DNA of 64,000 nucleotides from Paenibacillus zeirhizosphaerae (GCF_030705605.1 NZ_JAPCKK010000017.1:62001-126000), one strand, 5' to 3'. Positions 17,733 to 27,209 are shown, counted from the stretch's first letter. Notes: generated by a model from the letters alone, not told the origin. Program-made: numbers and translations.

Positions 17733-18641
17733 ATGAAGAAAAACCGACTCGGATCTTCCGATCTCATGGTCAGCGAAATTGGCTTTGGCTGCATGACGAT
17801 AGGCACGGAGGGACAAAAGGGTGTCCATCTTATTCATGAAGCGCTTGAAAAGGGGATTAATTTTCTGGATACTTCCGATTTGTATGACAGCGGCCGAAAT
17901 GAAGAGCTGGTCGGAAAGGCGGTACAGGGACGACGCCAAGACGTTATTATTGCTACCAAGGTTGGCAATCGCCGTGTTCCGGGGCAGGAAGGCTGGGTAT
18001 GGGACCCGTCGAAAGCCTATATCCTGGAAGCTGTTAAAGCAAGCCTGAGACGCCTTGGCACAGATTATATCGATCTGTATCAACTGCACGGCGGCACGCT
18101 TGATGATCCGATCGACGAGACCATAGAGGCGTTTGAGCAGTTAAAACGAGAAGGAGTCATTCGCTGGTACGGTATTTCATCCATCCGGCCGAATGTCATT
18201 CGAGAATATGTGAAACGCTCAGCAATCGTAAGTGTCATGAACCAATACAGTCTTCTGGACCGGCGGGCGGAGGAAGAAGTCCTTCCTCTGCTGGAGAAGG
18301 AAGGAATCAGCCTGATAGCGCGAGGGCCCGTAGCGAGCGGAGTGCTTGCTGAAGGGGGCGCGTCTAAGGCGGCGAAAGGTTATCTGAATTATGAGGAAGC
18401 GGAGCTGCTGAAAGTACGCGAACGCCTGGCTGCGTTCACTGGTGATCAGCGAAGCATGGAGCAGTTGGCGATCCGTTACAGCCTTGCCCATCCAGCCGTG
18501 GCGACTGCTATTCCTGGGGCCAGTTCATCAGAGCAATTGCAGCATAACGTGGGCGCCGCTGCTGCCCAGCCGTTGACGGAGCAGGAAATCAGCGAGCTGA
18601 GAAGCTTTACCCAAGCCAACCGCTACATACAGCATCGGTAA
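17733..18641 (+). CDS. Aldo/keto reductase
   Basis: A 302-aa NADPH-dependent oxidoreductase with the TIM-barrel aldo/keto reductase fold. The catalytic tetrad is visible: Asp and Tyr in FLDTSDLYDSG (near 47-53), Lys in IATKVG (near 76) and His in LYQLHGG (near 113). The C-terminal cofactor-binding stretch AIPGASSSEQL is present. The start ATG follows GGAGGA. The gene diverges from the quinone-type dioxygenase across a 248-base gap holding the MhqR-like site, so it may belong to the same electrophile response; the physiological substrate is unknown. Confidence 0.87.
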   Translation: MKKNRLGSSDLMVSEIGFGCMTIGTEGQKGVHLIHEALEKGINFLDTSDLYDSGRNEELVGKAVQGRRQDVIIATKVGNRRVPGQEGWVWDPSKAYILEAVKASLRRLGTDYIDLYQLHGGTLDDPIDETIEAFEQLKREGVIRWYGISSIRPNVIREYVKRSAIVSVMNQYSLLDRRAEEEVLPLLEKEGISLIARGPVASGVLAEGGASKAAKGYLNYEEAELLKVRERLAAFTGDQRSMEQLAIRYSLAHPAVATAIPGASSSEQLQHNVGAAAAQPLTEQEISELRSFTQANRYIQHR

Positions 18642-18644
18642 CCC

Positions 18645-18723
18645 TCGGAGGGAATGAAGCAGTTCCGAAAAAGTGGGGCGTATGTCTTTGTGCGGCAATT
18701 GTGGGAATGGTTCGTTCTCGGAG
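18645..18723 (+). repeat. Dispersed palindromic repeat, copy without central stem
   Basis: The left arm (CGGAGGGAATGAAGCAGTTCC) and right arm (GGGAATGGTTCGTTCTCGGAG) align base by base with the repeat at 35316-35443 and with the partial copy at 14599-14634. The arms are partly complementary, so the RNA could fold. The central CCCCCGAATTTC palindrome of the 35.3-kb copy is missing. Confidence 0.75.
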
Positions 18724-18809
18724 AATTTCAACTTGTAGTCGGCACGGTTTGCAAATGAAGTGATATTGATTAGAATGTAATAATAAGTATACAGTAGGAG
18801 GGATGGACG

Positions 18810-19136
18810 ATGGAGCGCATTGAATCACAGCGACAATACGAGGACTTGATCCGAAAAGGGGAACTAACGGTTATTAAATTTGATGCAAGCTGGTGTCCAG
18901 ATTGCAGGACGCTGGATAGATTTATCGGTGGAGTCATCGAAGAGCATCCCGATAAAGAATTTTATGCAATGGATGCAGAACAGTTTCAATCGATAGCGGA
19001 GGAACATCAGGTTCGTGGTATTCCGAGTCTGTTAGTATTCCGCCGCGGGGAGAAGATTGCCCATCTTCACAGCAAATTCGCCAAAACCCCGTCACAGATT
19101 TCCGAATACCTGGAGACACTGGAATCGAAGATATAA
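18810..19136 (+). CDS. Thioredoxin family protein (CPDC active site)
   Basis: A 108-aa cytoplasmic thioredoxin-fold protein. The active site is Trp28-Cys29-Pro-Asp-Cys32 in DASWCPDCRTL, differing from canonical WCGPC, and the cis-Pro loop is RGIPSLLVF near residue 74. CPDC enzymes of this size in Bacillota are thioredoxin-like disulfide reductases of undefined targets. The ribosome binding site GTAGGAGGG precedes the ATG. It has its own terminator. Confidence 0.85.
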   Translation: MERIESQRQYEDLIRKGELTVIKFDASWCPDCRTLDRFIGGVIEEHPDKEFYAMDAEQFQSIAEEHQVRGIPSLLVFRRGEKIAHLHSKFAKTPSQISEYLETLESKI

Positions 19137-19167
19137 GCTTGCTGGAACACAATTGGACAAGCGGATC

Positions 19168-19214
19168 AAAAAAAGGTCAAGAACAGGGGATTGCTCCTGT
19201 TCTTGACCTTTTTG
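19168..19214. terminator. Terminator hairpin, GGTCAAGAAC family copy B (convergent)
   Basis: Arms AAAAGGTCAAGAACAGG / CCTGTTCTTGACCTTTTT around GGATTGCT. A-run on the left and T-run on the right make it bidirectional, between the thioredoxin gene and uppP. Confidence 0.88.
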
Positions 19215-19255
19215 TCTTATCAGAGATCATCGCAAGTGTGTTAGCAACGTTCTTC

Positions 19256-20059
19256 TTACAGAATAATAAAGAAAAATACGGCGGCCAGCACGAAACGGTA
19301 GATGGCAAACGAGGTGAGGCTGAACCGCTTCAGCAAACCAAGGAACGTCTTGATAGCCAGCATCGCTACAATAAAGGCGGTAACAAAACCCGCGGCAAAT
19401 ACAGGGAAATCGCCAGAGGACAATTGGTCTATGCTGCTGTACATATCTACAACCGTAGCCCCTAGCATAATCGGCACAGATACCAAGAAGGTGAATTCGG
19501 CTGCAGCCGTGCTGCTTACTCTCGCAAACAAGCCTCCGGAAATGGTGGAGCCTGAACGGGAGAAGCCGGGCCACAGGGCAAGAATTTGAAATATTCCAAT
19601 GATAAAGGCCTGTCTGTATGTAATTTCATCCACTGTTTCCGCGGTTGCCCGCGGATGGAATTTTTCAGCCGCAATCATCAGCAGGCCTCCGGCAACCAGA
19701 CTGTATACCACCGTTTGAGGACCGAATAAATATTGCTTGATGACATCACGCAGCAGTACGCCCAGCAACGAAGCCGGGATCATAGCGATGATGATATGTA
19801 ACAGATTGAGACGAGGTCTTAAGGATCGAAGCGTCTGTCTCCGGAAATCGAACATGCCCAGAAACTTTCGGAAATACAATACGACGACCGCAAGCACCGC
19901 ACCTAGCTGTACGATGACTTCAAACGTCTTGACTGATTCACTGTCCGTGTTAAGATCCAGCAGATGGGCCGTCAAAATCATGTGCCCGGTTGATGAGACA
20001 GGCAGAAATTCGGTCAATCCTTCAATAATACCCATAATAATTGCAGACAAAAAGTCCAT
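19256..20059 (-). CDS. uppP: Undecaprenyl-diphosphatase UppP (BacA)
   Basis: A 267-aa polytopic membrane phosphatase that recycles undecaprenyl diphosphate for peptidoglycan synthesis and gives bacitracin resistance. The two family motifs are clear: [14 protein letters not shown] near residue 13 and [13 protein letters not shown] near 165, with the catalytic Glu, Ser and Arg. The start was taken at ATG 20059 (MDFLSAII) because GGGGAGGAG is well placed upstream; the frame is open seven codons further. A single gene unit. Confidence 0.93.
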   Translation of the reverse strand: MDFLSAIIMGIIEGLTEFLPVSSTGHMILTAHLLDLNTDSESVKTFEVIVQLGAVLAVVVLYFRKFLGMFDFRRQTLRSLRPRLNLLHIIIAMIPASLLGVLLRDVIKQYLFGPQTVVYSLVAGGLLMIAAEKFHPRATAETVDEITYRQAFIIGIFQILALWPGFSRSGSTISGGLFARVSSTAAAEFTFLVSVPIMLGATVVDMYSSIDQLSSGDFPVFAAGFVTAFIVAMLAIKTFLGLLKRFSLTSFAIYRFVLAAVFFFIIL

Positions 20060-20088
20060 GTACGTTTCTCTCCTCCCCACACATGAAT

Positions 20089-20120
20089 ACAGGGCAACAC
20101 GGCCAAGCCGGATGCCCTGT
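20089..20120 (-). terminator. Hairpin downstream of CNNM/CorC gene
   Basis: Arms ACAGGGCA / TGCCCTGT with a 16-nt loop, between the CNNM/CorC stop codon and the uppP start. The T-run is poor, so it could be a weak terminator or a transcript-stabilising hairpin. Confidence 0.45.
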
Positions 20121-20185
20121 CATCTATTTTACACATCTGTGCAGAACGAAGTAAAGTGTACAATGTTTTGCGTTGAATTTCAAAC

Positions 20186-21520
20186 TTAGTCTGTTGCTTC
20201 TTGTTCGCTGAGCGACGTTTCCTCGATGATGACCTCAACACGTCTGACACGATTTTTGCCCATTTCGCGTATGATAACCTTCACGTTGCCTTCGATATAC
20301 TCTTTGCCTACCTTTGGCTCGGGAATACGGCTGTATACCCAGCCTCCCACCGTATCGACGTCTTCCTCTTCCATGTCGAGGCCAGTCATATCGCTGAAGT
20401 CGGACAGAATGACTTTACCATCCACCAGATAGCTGTTGTCGGACAGCTTCTCGACTTCCTTGCGCTCGTCTTTATCGAATTCGTCGCGGATTTCACCGAC
20501 GATCTCCTCCAGGATATCTTCAATCGTGATAATACCGGATGTTCCGCCATACTCATCCACCAGCAGGGCGATATGAACCTGTTCCTTTTGCATTCGTTTC
20601 AGCAGGTCATTAACCGGGATCACTTCCGGCACTGTAAGGATCGGGTGGATCAAGGATTTGAAATCCAGATCCGGATTGCGGTCATGCTCCAGAAAGAACT
20701 GCTTCGTATTGATCATACCGATAATTTGGTCCTTGCTATCCGTTGCTACCGGGAAACGAGTATACTGCTCCTCGTGAATGGTTTGCATGTTTTCTATTAA
20801 GGTACGGTTGGTGAACAAACAAACCATGTCGGTACGCGGGACCATAATTTCTTTGGCCACGGTTTCGTCAAAGGCAAAGATCCGGTTCACGTATCCGTAT
20901 TCTGTATTGTTAATTTTTCCGCTCTCTACGCTTTCCGACAAGATGATTTGAATCTCTTCCTGGGAGTGCGCTTCCTCATGTTCCGACGCGGGCTTCAATC
21001 CGAATACACGGACCAGTCTGTTGGCAGAGCCGTTCAAAAGCCAGATGAAGGGGTACATGATGCGGTTAAACCAGATAATCGGAGGAGAGGTTAACAGACT
21101 GACCTCTTCCGCTTTGCGGATCGCCAGTGTCTTAGGAGCCAGTTCCCCCATAACAACGTGCAGGTAAGTCACAATAATAAAAGAGATAATGAAAGCCAGA
21201 ATATGTCCGAAATCACCCGTGATGCCTAGCTTTTGGAATACAGGCTCCAAAATTTTGACCACAGTCGGTTCACCGAGCCAGCCAAGTCCAAGCGCCGTTA
21301 TTGTGATGCCAAGCTGGCAGGCGGATAAGTATCCGTCCAGATTGCTGACTACCTTCCGCAAGGCCTTAGCATTTTTGCGGTTCTCCACCACCAGTTGATC
21401 CACACGGCTCGAACGAACTTTGATGATGGCGAATTCCGTAGCCACAAAGAAACCACTTAGCACAATTAACAACGCAAACAAGAGTAGACTGACACCTATG
21501 TCCATATAATTTTCACTCAT
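20186..21520 (-). CDS. CNNM/CorC-type membrane protein (DUF21, CBS pair, CorC domain)
   Basis: A 444-aa hemolysin-C-like transporter. The N-terminal DUF21/CNNM domain (about 1-195) has four hydrophobic segments with ACQLGITITALGLGWLGEP, the signature of Mg2+-linked CNNM proteins. A tandem CBS pair (about 210-340) contains VPRTDMVCL and LLVDEYGGTSGIITIEDILEEIVGEI, and the CorC/HlyC domain (about 350-435) follows. Members affect Mg2+ or Co2+ export; B. subtilis MpfA/YhdP are related. Substrate not assignable by eye. TTG/ATG ambiguity was not seen; the stated start fits the family. Confidence 0.87.
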   Translation of the reverse strand: MSENYMDIGVSLLLFALLIVLSGFFVATEFAIIKVRSSRVDQLVVENRKNAKALRKVVSNLDGYLSACQLGITITALGLGWLGEPTVVKILEPVFQKLGITGDFGHILAFIISFIIVTYLHVVMGELAPKTLAIRKAEEVSLLTSPPIIWFNRIMYPFIWLLNGSANRLVRVFGLKPASEHEEAHSQEEIQIILSESVESGKINNTEYGYVNRIFAFDETVAKEIMVPRTDMVCLFTNRTLIENMQTIHEEQYTRFPVATDSKDQIIGMINTKQFFLEHDRNPDLDFKSLIHPILTVPEVIPVNDLLKRMQKEQVHIALLVDEYGGTSGIITIEDILEEIVGEIRDEFDKDERKEVEKLSDNSYLVDGKVILSDFSDMTGLDMEEEDVDTVGGWVYSRIPEPKVGKEYIEGNVKVIIREMGKNRVRRVEVIIEETSLSEQEATD

Positions 21521-21554
21521 CCCTTTTCATTTTAATTTAGGTTCATATGAACTT

Positions 21555-21583
21555 ATTTTAAGAACTTAAAAGAAAAAATACAA
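21555..21583 (-). promoter_or_regulatory. Promoter of CNNM/CorC gene
   Basis: Minus strand TTGTAT (21583-21578), 17-bp spacer, TAAAAT (21560-21555). The palindrome TTCATATGAA lies just downstream at about 21542-21551. Confidence 0.55.
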
Positions 21584-21766
21584 CTGTTAAAATGAAAGCT
21601 GTTAACCCCCTGAGCTCCGAATTTGTTCGAAATAGAGGCAGAATAGACCCCGCTCGCCAGCTTGCTCGTTTTCTTCCTTCTTCCTCTTTACAAGCTCCAG
21701 CCTTCGGCGTATGATGAGTTCGCATGAACTTGAAAATGCGATACCAAAGCTTAAGGAGGAAGGCAA

Positions 21767-22534
21767 ATGGAGTCCTTTACCATGACACGCAGCGACATGG
21801 CCCATTTGCTGCTCGCGCTTGATAACTGTCAGAGCCAGCAGCCATTGGCTGTACTTCAGGAGGCTTGGAGAAAGAACCACCAGGATCGGCTTCGTGCCAG
21901 CAGCACGCTGCCTGCCTTTTTGAGCACTGAAGTGACCCCCGTACTGGAGAAAATTATAAAGGGAAGACAGATCGCAGCCTTTTCCTTACAGGAGATTGCG
22001 TCACTAGGCCAGTTGATCGAGTACAGCCATGTCTCGCTGACTTCCATGCAGAACTGGGTGAAGCGGGATTTCAAGGATTTTCTGGGGTCGCCGAAGGTAG
22101 GGAAGAAATATTCCATCAATCAGGCAGCTCTTCTGCTTATTATAGAGGATCTCAAATCCAGTCTTGATTTCGAATCGATCCGCAGGTTGTTCCATATCCT
22201 GTTTGGCCAGCCTGGGGACGACAGCGACGATCTGATGCAGCCGATGCATCTTTATGCTGCCTACTCGACCCTGTTCGAAGAACTGGACGCCAATGGTGAC
22301 GGGATGTTTGATATTACCGGTGCCGGATCTGCATCCTCTTTAAAGGATGGCCTTACAGAGGAGATGCTTTTACGAGCAGCAGGCAGGTATACGGATAGTC
22401 TTGTCCATCTAAGTCCGAACCAGCGGGAAGCGCTCAGGAATGCCATGCTGGTGGCGGCTGTGTCGATACAAAATTCATATTTCCTGTCCATGGCCCGCAG
22501 ATATGTTAATGCAACTCTGTTTCTGGACTTTTGA
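21767..22534 (+). CDS. DUF1836 domain protein
   Basis: A 255-aa protein. The central part (about residues 60-165: SLTSMQNWVKRDFKDFLGSP.. GKKYSINQAALLLIIEDLK) reads like the DUF1836 domain, which carries a predicted helix-turn-helix and is found in Bacillota. No membrane segment or signal peptide. An Asp-rich stretch DANGDGMFD near 176 is EF-hand-like in spelling (D-x-N-x-D-x-M) but is a single copy, so calcium binding is only speculative. It is preceded by AAGGAGGAAG and has its own terminator. Function unknown. Confidence 0.65.
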   Translation: MESFTMTRSDMAHLLLALDNCQSQQPLAVLQEAWRKNHQDRLRASSTLPAFLSTEVTPVLEKIIKGRQIAAFSLQEIASLGQLIEYSHVSLTSMQNWVKRDFKDFLGSPKVGKKYSINQAALLLIIEDLKSSLDFESIRRLFHILFGQPGDDSDDLMQPMHLYAAYSTLFEELDANGDGMFDITGAGSASSLKDGLTEEMLLRAAGRYTDSLVHLSPNQREALRNAMLVAAVSIQNSYFLSMARRYVNATLFLDF

Positions 22535-22544
22535 CAAGCATGTA

Positions 22545-22577
22545 AGAGGAATGGTTATAAGCCATTTCTCTTTTTTT
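22545..22577 (+). terminator. Terminator of DUF1836 gene
   Basis: Hairpin AGAGGAATGG / CCATTTCTCT followed by seven T. Confidence 0.85.
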
Positions 22578-22723
22578 AGTTATAAGTTTTCATATGTACG
22601 AAAAAGTATACAAAAGTGGTATGTACACTCAAATGATGTCGAAGATAAAATAGAAGTATACAATCCAACAATTGGAAAATAATGCAAGCGAAACGGATAT
22701 GATTTTTAGGAGGAGATCACGGC

Positions 22724-23683
22724 ATGTCGGATGTCTCTATCATCATTTGTACCCGGAACCGGATTGAAGATTTGACACGCTGTATTCAATCCATTGCCGG
22801 GCAGCAGGACATCAAGCATACGGCAATTGAATTGCTGATTGTCGATGACGGCGATATTCCGGTGCACAAGCTGGAAGAGTACCGGGAAATGATCTCTAAG
22901 CTGCCGGACGGAGAATTGAAGTACTATAAGAAGGAGCAGCCAGGCGTGTGGTTATCCCGTTATCAGGCCCTGTCCATGGTGAAAAACGAAATTGTGATTT
23001 ATTTTGATGATGACGCGGAATTGGATGATCGGTTGTACCTCAGACGACTGCTGGATACGTATAAGCAGGATGAAAGTATAGTAGGTGTTGGCGGTGTAGC
23101 CAAAGGGCTGAGTACGAGCCGGGCAGGCAAGCTGCTGGGCGTTTTGACATGTCAAATGTCCTCCTCTCCGGGTAAGCTGTCCCCGAGCGGTCTGGCAGGC
23201 TCGCTGCTGCAATGGGGAGAGGCCAAGTCGGTATTCCCTACTGAATTTTTTCACGGCTGTAATATGTCCTTCCGCCGTTTTGCATTAAATGAGATGAAGC
23301 CCTATCCCTGGATGACCAGCTATGCGGTCGCGGACGATCTTTACATGTGCTATCTTGCAAGCCGCTACGGCAAGCTGGTCATCGATCCGAATCTCAGGAT
23401 CATACATCACGAGTCCCCAAGCTCGCGGGATAAGGCTGGAAAGGTAGCTAAAGCCACGGCCGTGAATCATTACTATTTCCTGCTCCTGAAACAAGCGGGG
23501 ATGTGGAATTACATAGCGCTGCTCTGGACACTTTTCTATTCGATGATCAAGCATGCGCTCAAAAGAAACTTTAACGCAGTGTCTGGATATGCACAGGGAA
23601 TTCTGTTTGTCCTAAATCCGCGCAAGCAGAAATATCATGAATATACGGCCTCCTTGCCCATCGGCGGGAAAGGCCTGACTTAA
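22724..23683 (+). CDS. Glycosyltransferase family 2 (first of tandem pair)
   Basis: A 319-aa inverting GT-A glycosyltransferase, cytoplasmic or membrane-associated. It has VSIIICTRNR at residues 4-13 (nucleotide-sugar binding), the DxD-type metal motif in YFDDDAELDD near 92-101, and the acceptor/catalytic region EFFHGCNMSFRR near 175. A C-terminal hydrophobic stretch (MWNYIALLWTLFYSM) may anchor it. It is followed 16 bases later by a clear paralogue, then by a flippase and a pyruvyl transferase, so it probably builds a surface glycan. Sugar and linkage cannot be told from sequence. Confidence 0.87.
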   Translation: MSDVSIIICTRNRIEDLTRCIQSIAGQQDIKHTAIELLIVDDGDIPVHKLEEYREMISKLPDGELKYYKKEQPGVWLSRYQALSMVKNEIVIYFDDDAELDDRLYLRRLLDTYKQDESIVGVGGVAKGLSTSRAGKLLGVLTCQMSSSPGKLSPSGLAGSLLQWGEAKSVFPTEFFHGCNMSFRRFALNEMKPYPWMTSYAVADDLYMCYLASRYGKLVIDPNLRIIHHESPSSRDKAGKVAKATAVNHYYFLLLKQAGMWNYIALLWTLFYSMIKHALKRNFNAVSGYAQGILFVLNPRKQKYHEYTASLPIGGKGLT

Positions 23684-23699
23684 CTGAAGGAGGAAGCCG

Positions 23700-24608
23700 A
23701 TGATTGCTTTGTCCATTGCGATATGCACGCGCAACCGGGAGGATGACCTGAAGCGGTGTATTTCCTCCATAGCACAATCCACGCTGCCGGCCTCCGGTCT
23801 GCAGGTCGAGGTGTTGATTGTCGATGACGGAGCGCTGACGGATCAGTTCTTGAAGGAGCAGGAGCAAATACTGAAGCCGACAGGAATGGAGCTGCGCTAC
23901 CACCGCAAAAAACAGCCGGGACTGTGGTTATCCAGAGTAGAGACGCTTGAGGTCGCCAGCGGTGACATCATTCTGTTCCTGGATGACGATGTTGAGCTTC
24001 CCGTCGATTATATTCAGAATTTAATGCACACATATGAGGAATATCCCCAGGCTGCAGGGGTAGGCGGGGTCGCGATAGGTATGAGCAACAGCTTCTTCGG
24101 CACGATCCGTTGCCTATTGTCCTTTCAGCAGTCGCTCTTTAAAGGAAAGCTGTCTCTCAGCGGGCAATCAGGCTCCATGTATAACTGGCATAAAGCGCGC
24201 AAGACGTTCAAAACCGAATTTTTTCACGGCTGCAACATGTCCTTCCGCAAGGAAGCGATTCGCGGGTTGAAGCCGGTTCCCTGGCTGCAGAGCTACAGTG
24301 TTGGTGAAGACCTGCTCCTGTCCCGTTTTGCGTTGAAGAGCGGACCGTTATATATTAATCCATTGTTAAAGCTGTTTCATCATGAATCCCCGTCCTCCCG
24401 CGATAATATGGAGCATGTAGCTTACATGCGCGTGATGAATCATATTCATCTGCTGAGGGATGAGCAATCCGGTCCGATCAAATACGCGGCACTTTGGTGG
24501 ACCACGATGTATTTCATGCTCAGGGAGAGACCCAAGAAAAATAACTCTGCTATCAAGGGATATAAAAAGGCGTTAAAAGCGATGTTTTCTAATGAGGTTG
24601 CCGGTTAG
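23700..24608 (+). CDS. Glycosyltransferase family 2 (second of tandem pair)
   Basis: A 302-aa GT2 enzyme clearly paralogous to the preceding gene: the same order of LSIAICTRNRE, VLIVDDGAL, KKQPGLWLSR, FLDDDVELP, EFFHGCNMSFRKEA and FHHESPSSRDN. The metal motif is at about residues 90-96. AAGGAGGAAG lies eight bases before the ATG. The tandem pair suggests gene duplication followed by specialisation to two sequential transfers in one repeat unit (inference). Confidence 0.87.
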   Translation: MIALSIAICTRNREDDLKRCISSIAQSTLPASGLQVEVLIVDDGALTDQFLKEQEQILKPTGMELRYHRKKQPGLWLSRVETLEVASGDIILFLDDDVELPVDYIQNLMHTYEEYPQAAGVGGVAIGMSNSFFGTIRCLLSFQQSLFKGKLSLSGQSGSMYNWHKARKTFKTEFFHGCNMSFRKEAIRGLKPVPWLQSYSVGEDLLLSRFALKSGPLYINPLLKLFHHESPSSRDNMEHVAYMRVMNHIHLLRDEQSGPIKYAALWWTTMYFMLRERPKKNNSAIKGYKKALKAMFSNEVAG

Positions 24609-24661
24609 GTGGCTGATGGGAATGAAGGCTGGAATAGAAGCAGAGCAGGGATGTGAGTGAG

Positions 24662-26041
24662 ATGAGCGCTTGGACGGCGGCCAAAAAAGTCTTTACAGGT
24701 GATAGCCTGGCCAAAACCATTATGCGGACTAGTTTTAACAATTTCTTCGTGCTAATCGTCACGACGCTTACTTCGATATTAACCGCGCGAATGCTTGGGG
24801 TTGAGGGAAAGGGCGAACTGGCGGCCGTTATTTTCTGGCCAGCGCTGATCGGCAGTGTCCTAAGCTTCGGTCTGCCCACCTCCCTGATCTACAACGTCAA
24901 AAAGAAGACAGGCAGCATTGAAGATTTGATCGGATTATCTCTATGGATACAACTCCCCGCATGTCTGTTGGCTGGCGGGATTGCCTGGCTGTTCATGCCG
25001 GTCTGGCTGAACGGATATTCACCGGACATTATTCAGCTATCCAGGTTGTACTGTCTGACCGCCATTCCATTGGCGGTGCTCACGGCATTGACGACGGCAC
25101 TGTCCCAGAGCCTGGAGAAATTCAACATCTATAACGGGTTGCTCTTCCTGTATCCGTTTATCAATTTTGTGGGACTGACTGTGGTATGGCTGCTTGGCTA
25201 TCTGAATGTGTCTGTTGCGGCGGCCATCAACTTCGCAGCCAGTTTGGCCGCACTGCTGTGGACCTTTTACAAGCTGAGCCAGTCGGTGCAGGTTCGCCGA
25301 TTTCGTTGGTTTATGGATAAGAAAGTGGTCCGTCCCTACTACAGCTATGGAGCGCGGGTCTACGGCATGGAGCTGATGGGCACGCTGTCCACGCAGACGG
25401 ACAAAATTGTGATTGTAGCTTTGCTGGCTCCGCGTGATTTCGGATTGTACTCCGTTGTATATGCATTATCCAGAGTGTTCAATGTTGTGCAGAATGCGGT
25501 GACCAATGTAACCTTTCCGCGTGTAGCGGGCTTGTCCCAACCGAAAATCATTGAAACTGTCGGCAGAGCCTTCCGCATATCCATGGCGATTATGCTCGTT
25601 GTCATTATTCCGAGTCTGTTCATCGGCCGGTATATGCTGGGACTGCTGTACGGGTCCGCTTTTCTGGAGGCGGATGTAACCTTTTATCTGCTCTCACTGG
25701 AATGCATCATCGGCGGGGGTTCATGGATTTTGGCTTCCGCATTTAATGCTCTCGGCCGCCCGGGACTGGTGCTCATCCGCCAGATCGCAGCTTATGCGAT
25801 CACGGTCGCCATGTTCTTCATATTTACACCACTGCTCGGACTGGAAGGGATTGCGCTGGCACTGCTTGCCGGGGCTTGCGTTCGTCTTGCCTTTTCCGTG
25901 TTCTCTTTTCCGGTGTTCTTCAAGGTTCCGCTGCGGCGGATCGTGTTCGACAGGGAGGATATGACCTTCCTGATACAGGTCATACAAAAGAAGCGAAAGA
26001 AGGGAGATCTGAACGATGGCGAACTTGCATCCAATGGATGA
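24662..26041 (+). CDS. Polysaccharide flippase (Wzx/MOP superfamily)
   Basis: A 459-aa membrane protein with about 12 to 14 hydrophobic segments and the MOP-flippase pattern: SFNNFFVLIVTTLTSILTARMLG at the start, GLPTSLIYN, and ALSRVFNVVQNAVTNVTFPRVA in the middle. It likely flips a lipid-linked glycan made by the upstream GT2 pair to the outer face. ATG 24662 was chosen; a GTG at 24653 is also in frame and the ribosome binding site (AGGG) is weak. The 3' end overlaps the next gene by 26 bases. Confidence 0.83.
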   Translation: MSAWTAAKKVFTGDSLAKTIMRTSFNNFFVLIVTTLTSILTARMLGVEGKGELAAVIFWPALIGSVLSFGLPTSLIYNVKKKTGSIEDLIGLSLWIQLPACLLAGGIAWLFMPVWLNGYSPDIIQLSRLYCLTAIPLAVLTALTTALSQSLEKFNIYNGLLFLYPFINFVGLTVVWLLGYLNVSVAAAINFAASLAALLWTFYKLSQSVQVRRFRWFMDKKVVRPYYSYGARVYGMELMGTLSTQTDKIVIVALLAPRDFGLYSVVYALSRVFNVVQNAVTNVTFPRVAGLSQPKIIETVGRAFRISMAIMLVVIIPSLFIGRYMLGLLYGSAFLEADVTFYLLSLECIIGGGSWILASAFNALGRPGLVLIRQIAAYAITVAMFFIFTPLLGLEGIALALLAGACVRLAFSVFSFPVFFKVPLRRIVFDREDMTFLIQVIQKKRKKGDLNDGELASNG

Positions 26042-26990
26042 GCTGAAGGAGAAGCTTAAGGCAATTCTTGAGGTGGTGCCTCAGGGCTCGGAAATCATTT
26101 ATGTGGATTACCCCGTATATAACAACGGCGGGGACGTGCTGATCATGAAGGGAACGGAGGCTTTCTTCCGTGATTACAATATCAAAGTCCGTGCCCGCTA
26201 CAGTGCGATGGACTTTCCCAAGAAGCTGAGCATTCCGGACAACTGGATTATTGTATGTCATGGCGGAGGGAACTTTGGCGATCTATACGCCAATCACCAG
26301 GGTCTCCGGGAGAGAGTTGTACGCGACTTTCCATCTCACCGTATTGTTGTGATGCCGCAGACCATTCATTTTGAAAGTGAGCGCAAGGCAGACATGGCCG
26401 CTGCCCTCTTCAACAACCATCCTGATCTGCATATCTTCGTGCGGGATGCGCGCTCCTATGATTTCGCAACGGCGAAGTTCCATAAATGCAAGATCCGCAT
26501 GTGCCCGGATATGGCGCATCAGCTTTGGCCGCTGAAGCCGACAGCCCGGCCACGGAAGGACGTGCTCTATTTTCTGCGTACAGATATTGAGACGGTTGCT
26601 GGACAGCAGCAGTTTGACCGAGAGGCGGATGACAGCAATCGGCTGGATTGGGATACGATGTTTACCCCGATGGAAGTCCGTGGTATTGTCTATTTCCAGA
26701 AATTTTACCGTTTGGACAAGAAGCTTGGCGGCCCGCTGCCAACCCGAACCTTCTGGTATAAATATACCGATTATTTGATGAATAAAGCGATCAACCTGTT
26801 CAGCTCCTACAAGGAGGTCCGCACCTCTAGACTGCATGGTCATATATTGTCCTGTCTGCTGGATATGCCGAGTGTAGTTATAGATAACTCATATGGTAAA
26901 AATTCTCAATATTATGAAGCCTGGACTGCAGGGAATCCTAAAGCCAGCCTGCATGGTGCCTCCGAAAGCAAATTGGAGCAGCCATCCTGA
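26016..26990 (+). CDS. Polysaccharide pyruvyl transferase family protein
   Basis: A 324-aa enzyme of the family that adds ketal-linked pyruvate to surface glycans (EpsO/YvfF/CsaB-like). Typical signatures are YVDYPVYNNGGDVLIMKG near residue 30, CHGGGNFGDLYANHQGLR near 80, VMPQTIHFE near 110 and the C-terminal RTSRLHGHILSCLLDMP with the catalytic Arg and His. It overlaps the flippase gene, indicating coupled translation. Pyruvylated wall glycans often bind SLH-domain proteins in Paenibacillus; whether this enzyme serves that role is unknown. Confidence 0.87.
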   Translation: MANLHPMDELKEKLKAILEVVPQGSEIIYVDYPVYNNGGDVLIMKGTEAFFRDYNIKVRARYSAMDFPKKLSIPDNWIIVCHGGGNFGDLYANHQGLRERVVRDFPSHRIVVMPQTIHFESERKADMAAALFNNHPDLHIFVRDARSYDFATAKFHKCKIRMCPDMAHQLWPLKPTARPRKDVLYFLRTDIETVAGQQQFDREADDSNRLDWDTMFTPMEVRGIVYFQKFYRLDKKLGGPLPTRTFWYKYTDYLMNKAINLFSSYKEVRTSRLHGHILSCLLDMPSVVIDNSYGKNSQYYEAWTAGNPKASLHGASESKLEQPS

Positions 26991-27019
26991 CCCCTTCAAT
27001 TTCTGTTATGCTTTCCATG

Positions 27020-27053
27020 CGGGCAGTTCCTCATTCGGAGCTGCCCGTTTATT
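27020..27053 (+). terminator. Terminator of glycan cluster
   Basis: Hairpin CGGGCAG / CTGCCCG followed by TTTATT, 30 bases after the pyruvyl transferase stop. Confidence 0.75.
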
Positions 27054-27106
27054 CATAGGAACAGCAGAATGGTCTTCTTATTGCATGTGTCATCCTACCA
27101 GATACT

Positions 27107-27136
27107 TTGACAAACTTACTGAGTCGTCGATATAAT
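27107..27136 (+). promoter_or_regulatory. Sigma-A promoter of def
   Basis: TTGACA (27107-27112), 18-bp spacer, TATAAT (27131-27136): both boxes match the consensus perfectly. Confidence 0.8.
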
Positions 27137-27209
27137 TTTACGCAAGGTGAAAAGGTAACTTTTCACAGTCACATCCATATATTTTAGCAGGAAGTTGAGG
27201 CAAAAAGGA

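Noticed and set aside
22312..22335. EF-hand in the DUF1836 protein (DANGDGMFD)
   Set aside because: Single partial loop without the flanking helices or the final Glu. Likely chance.
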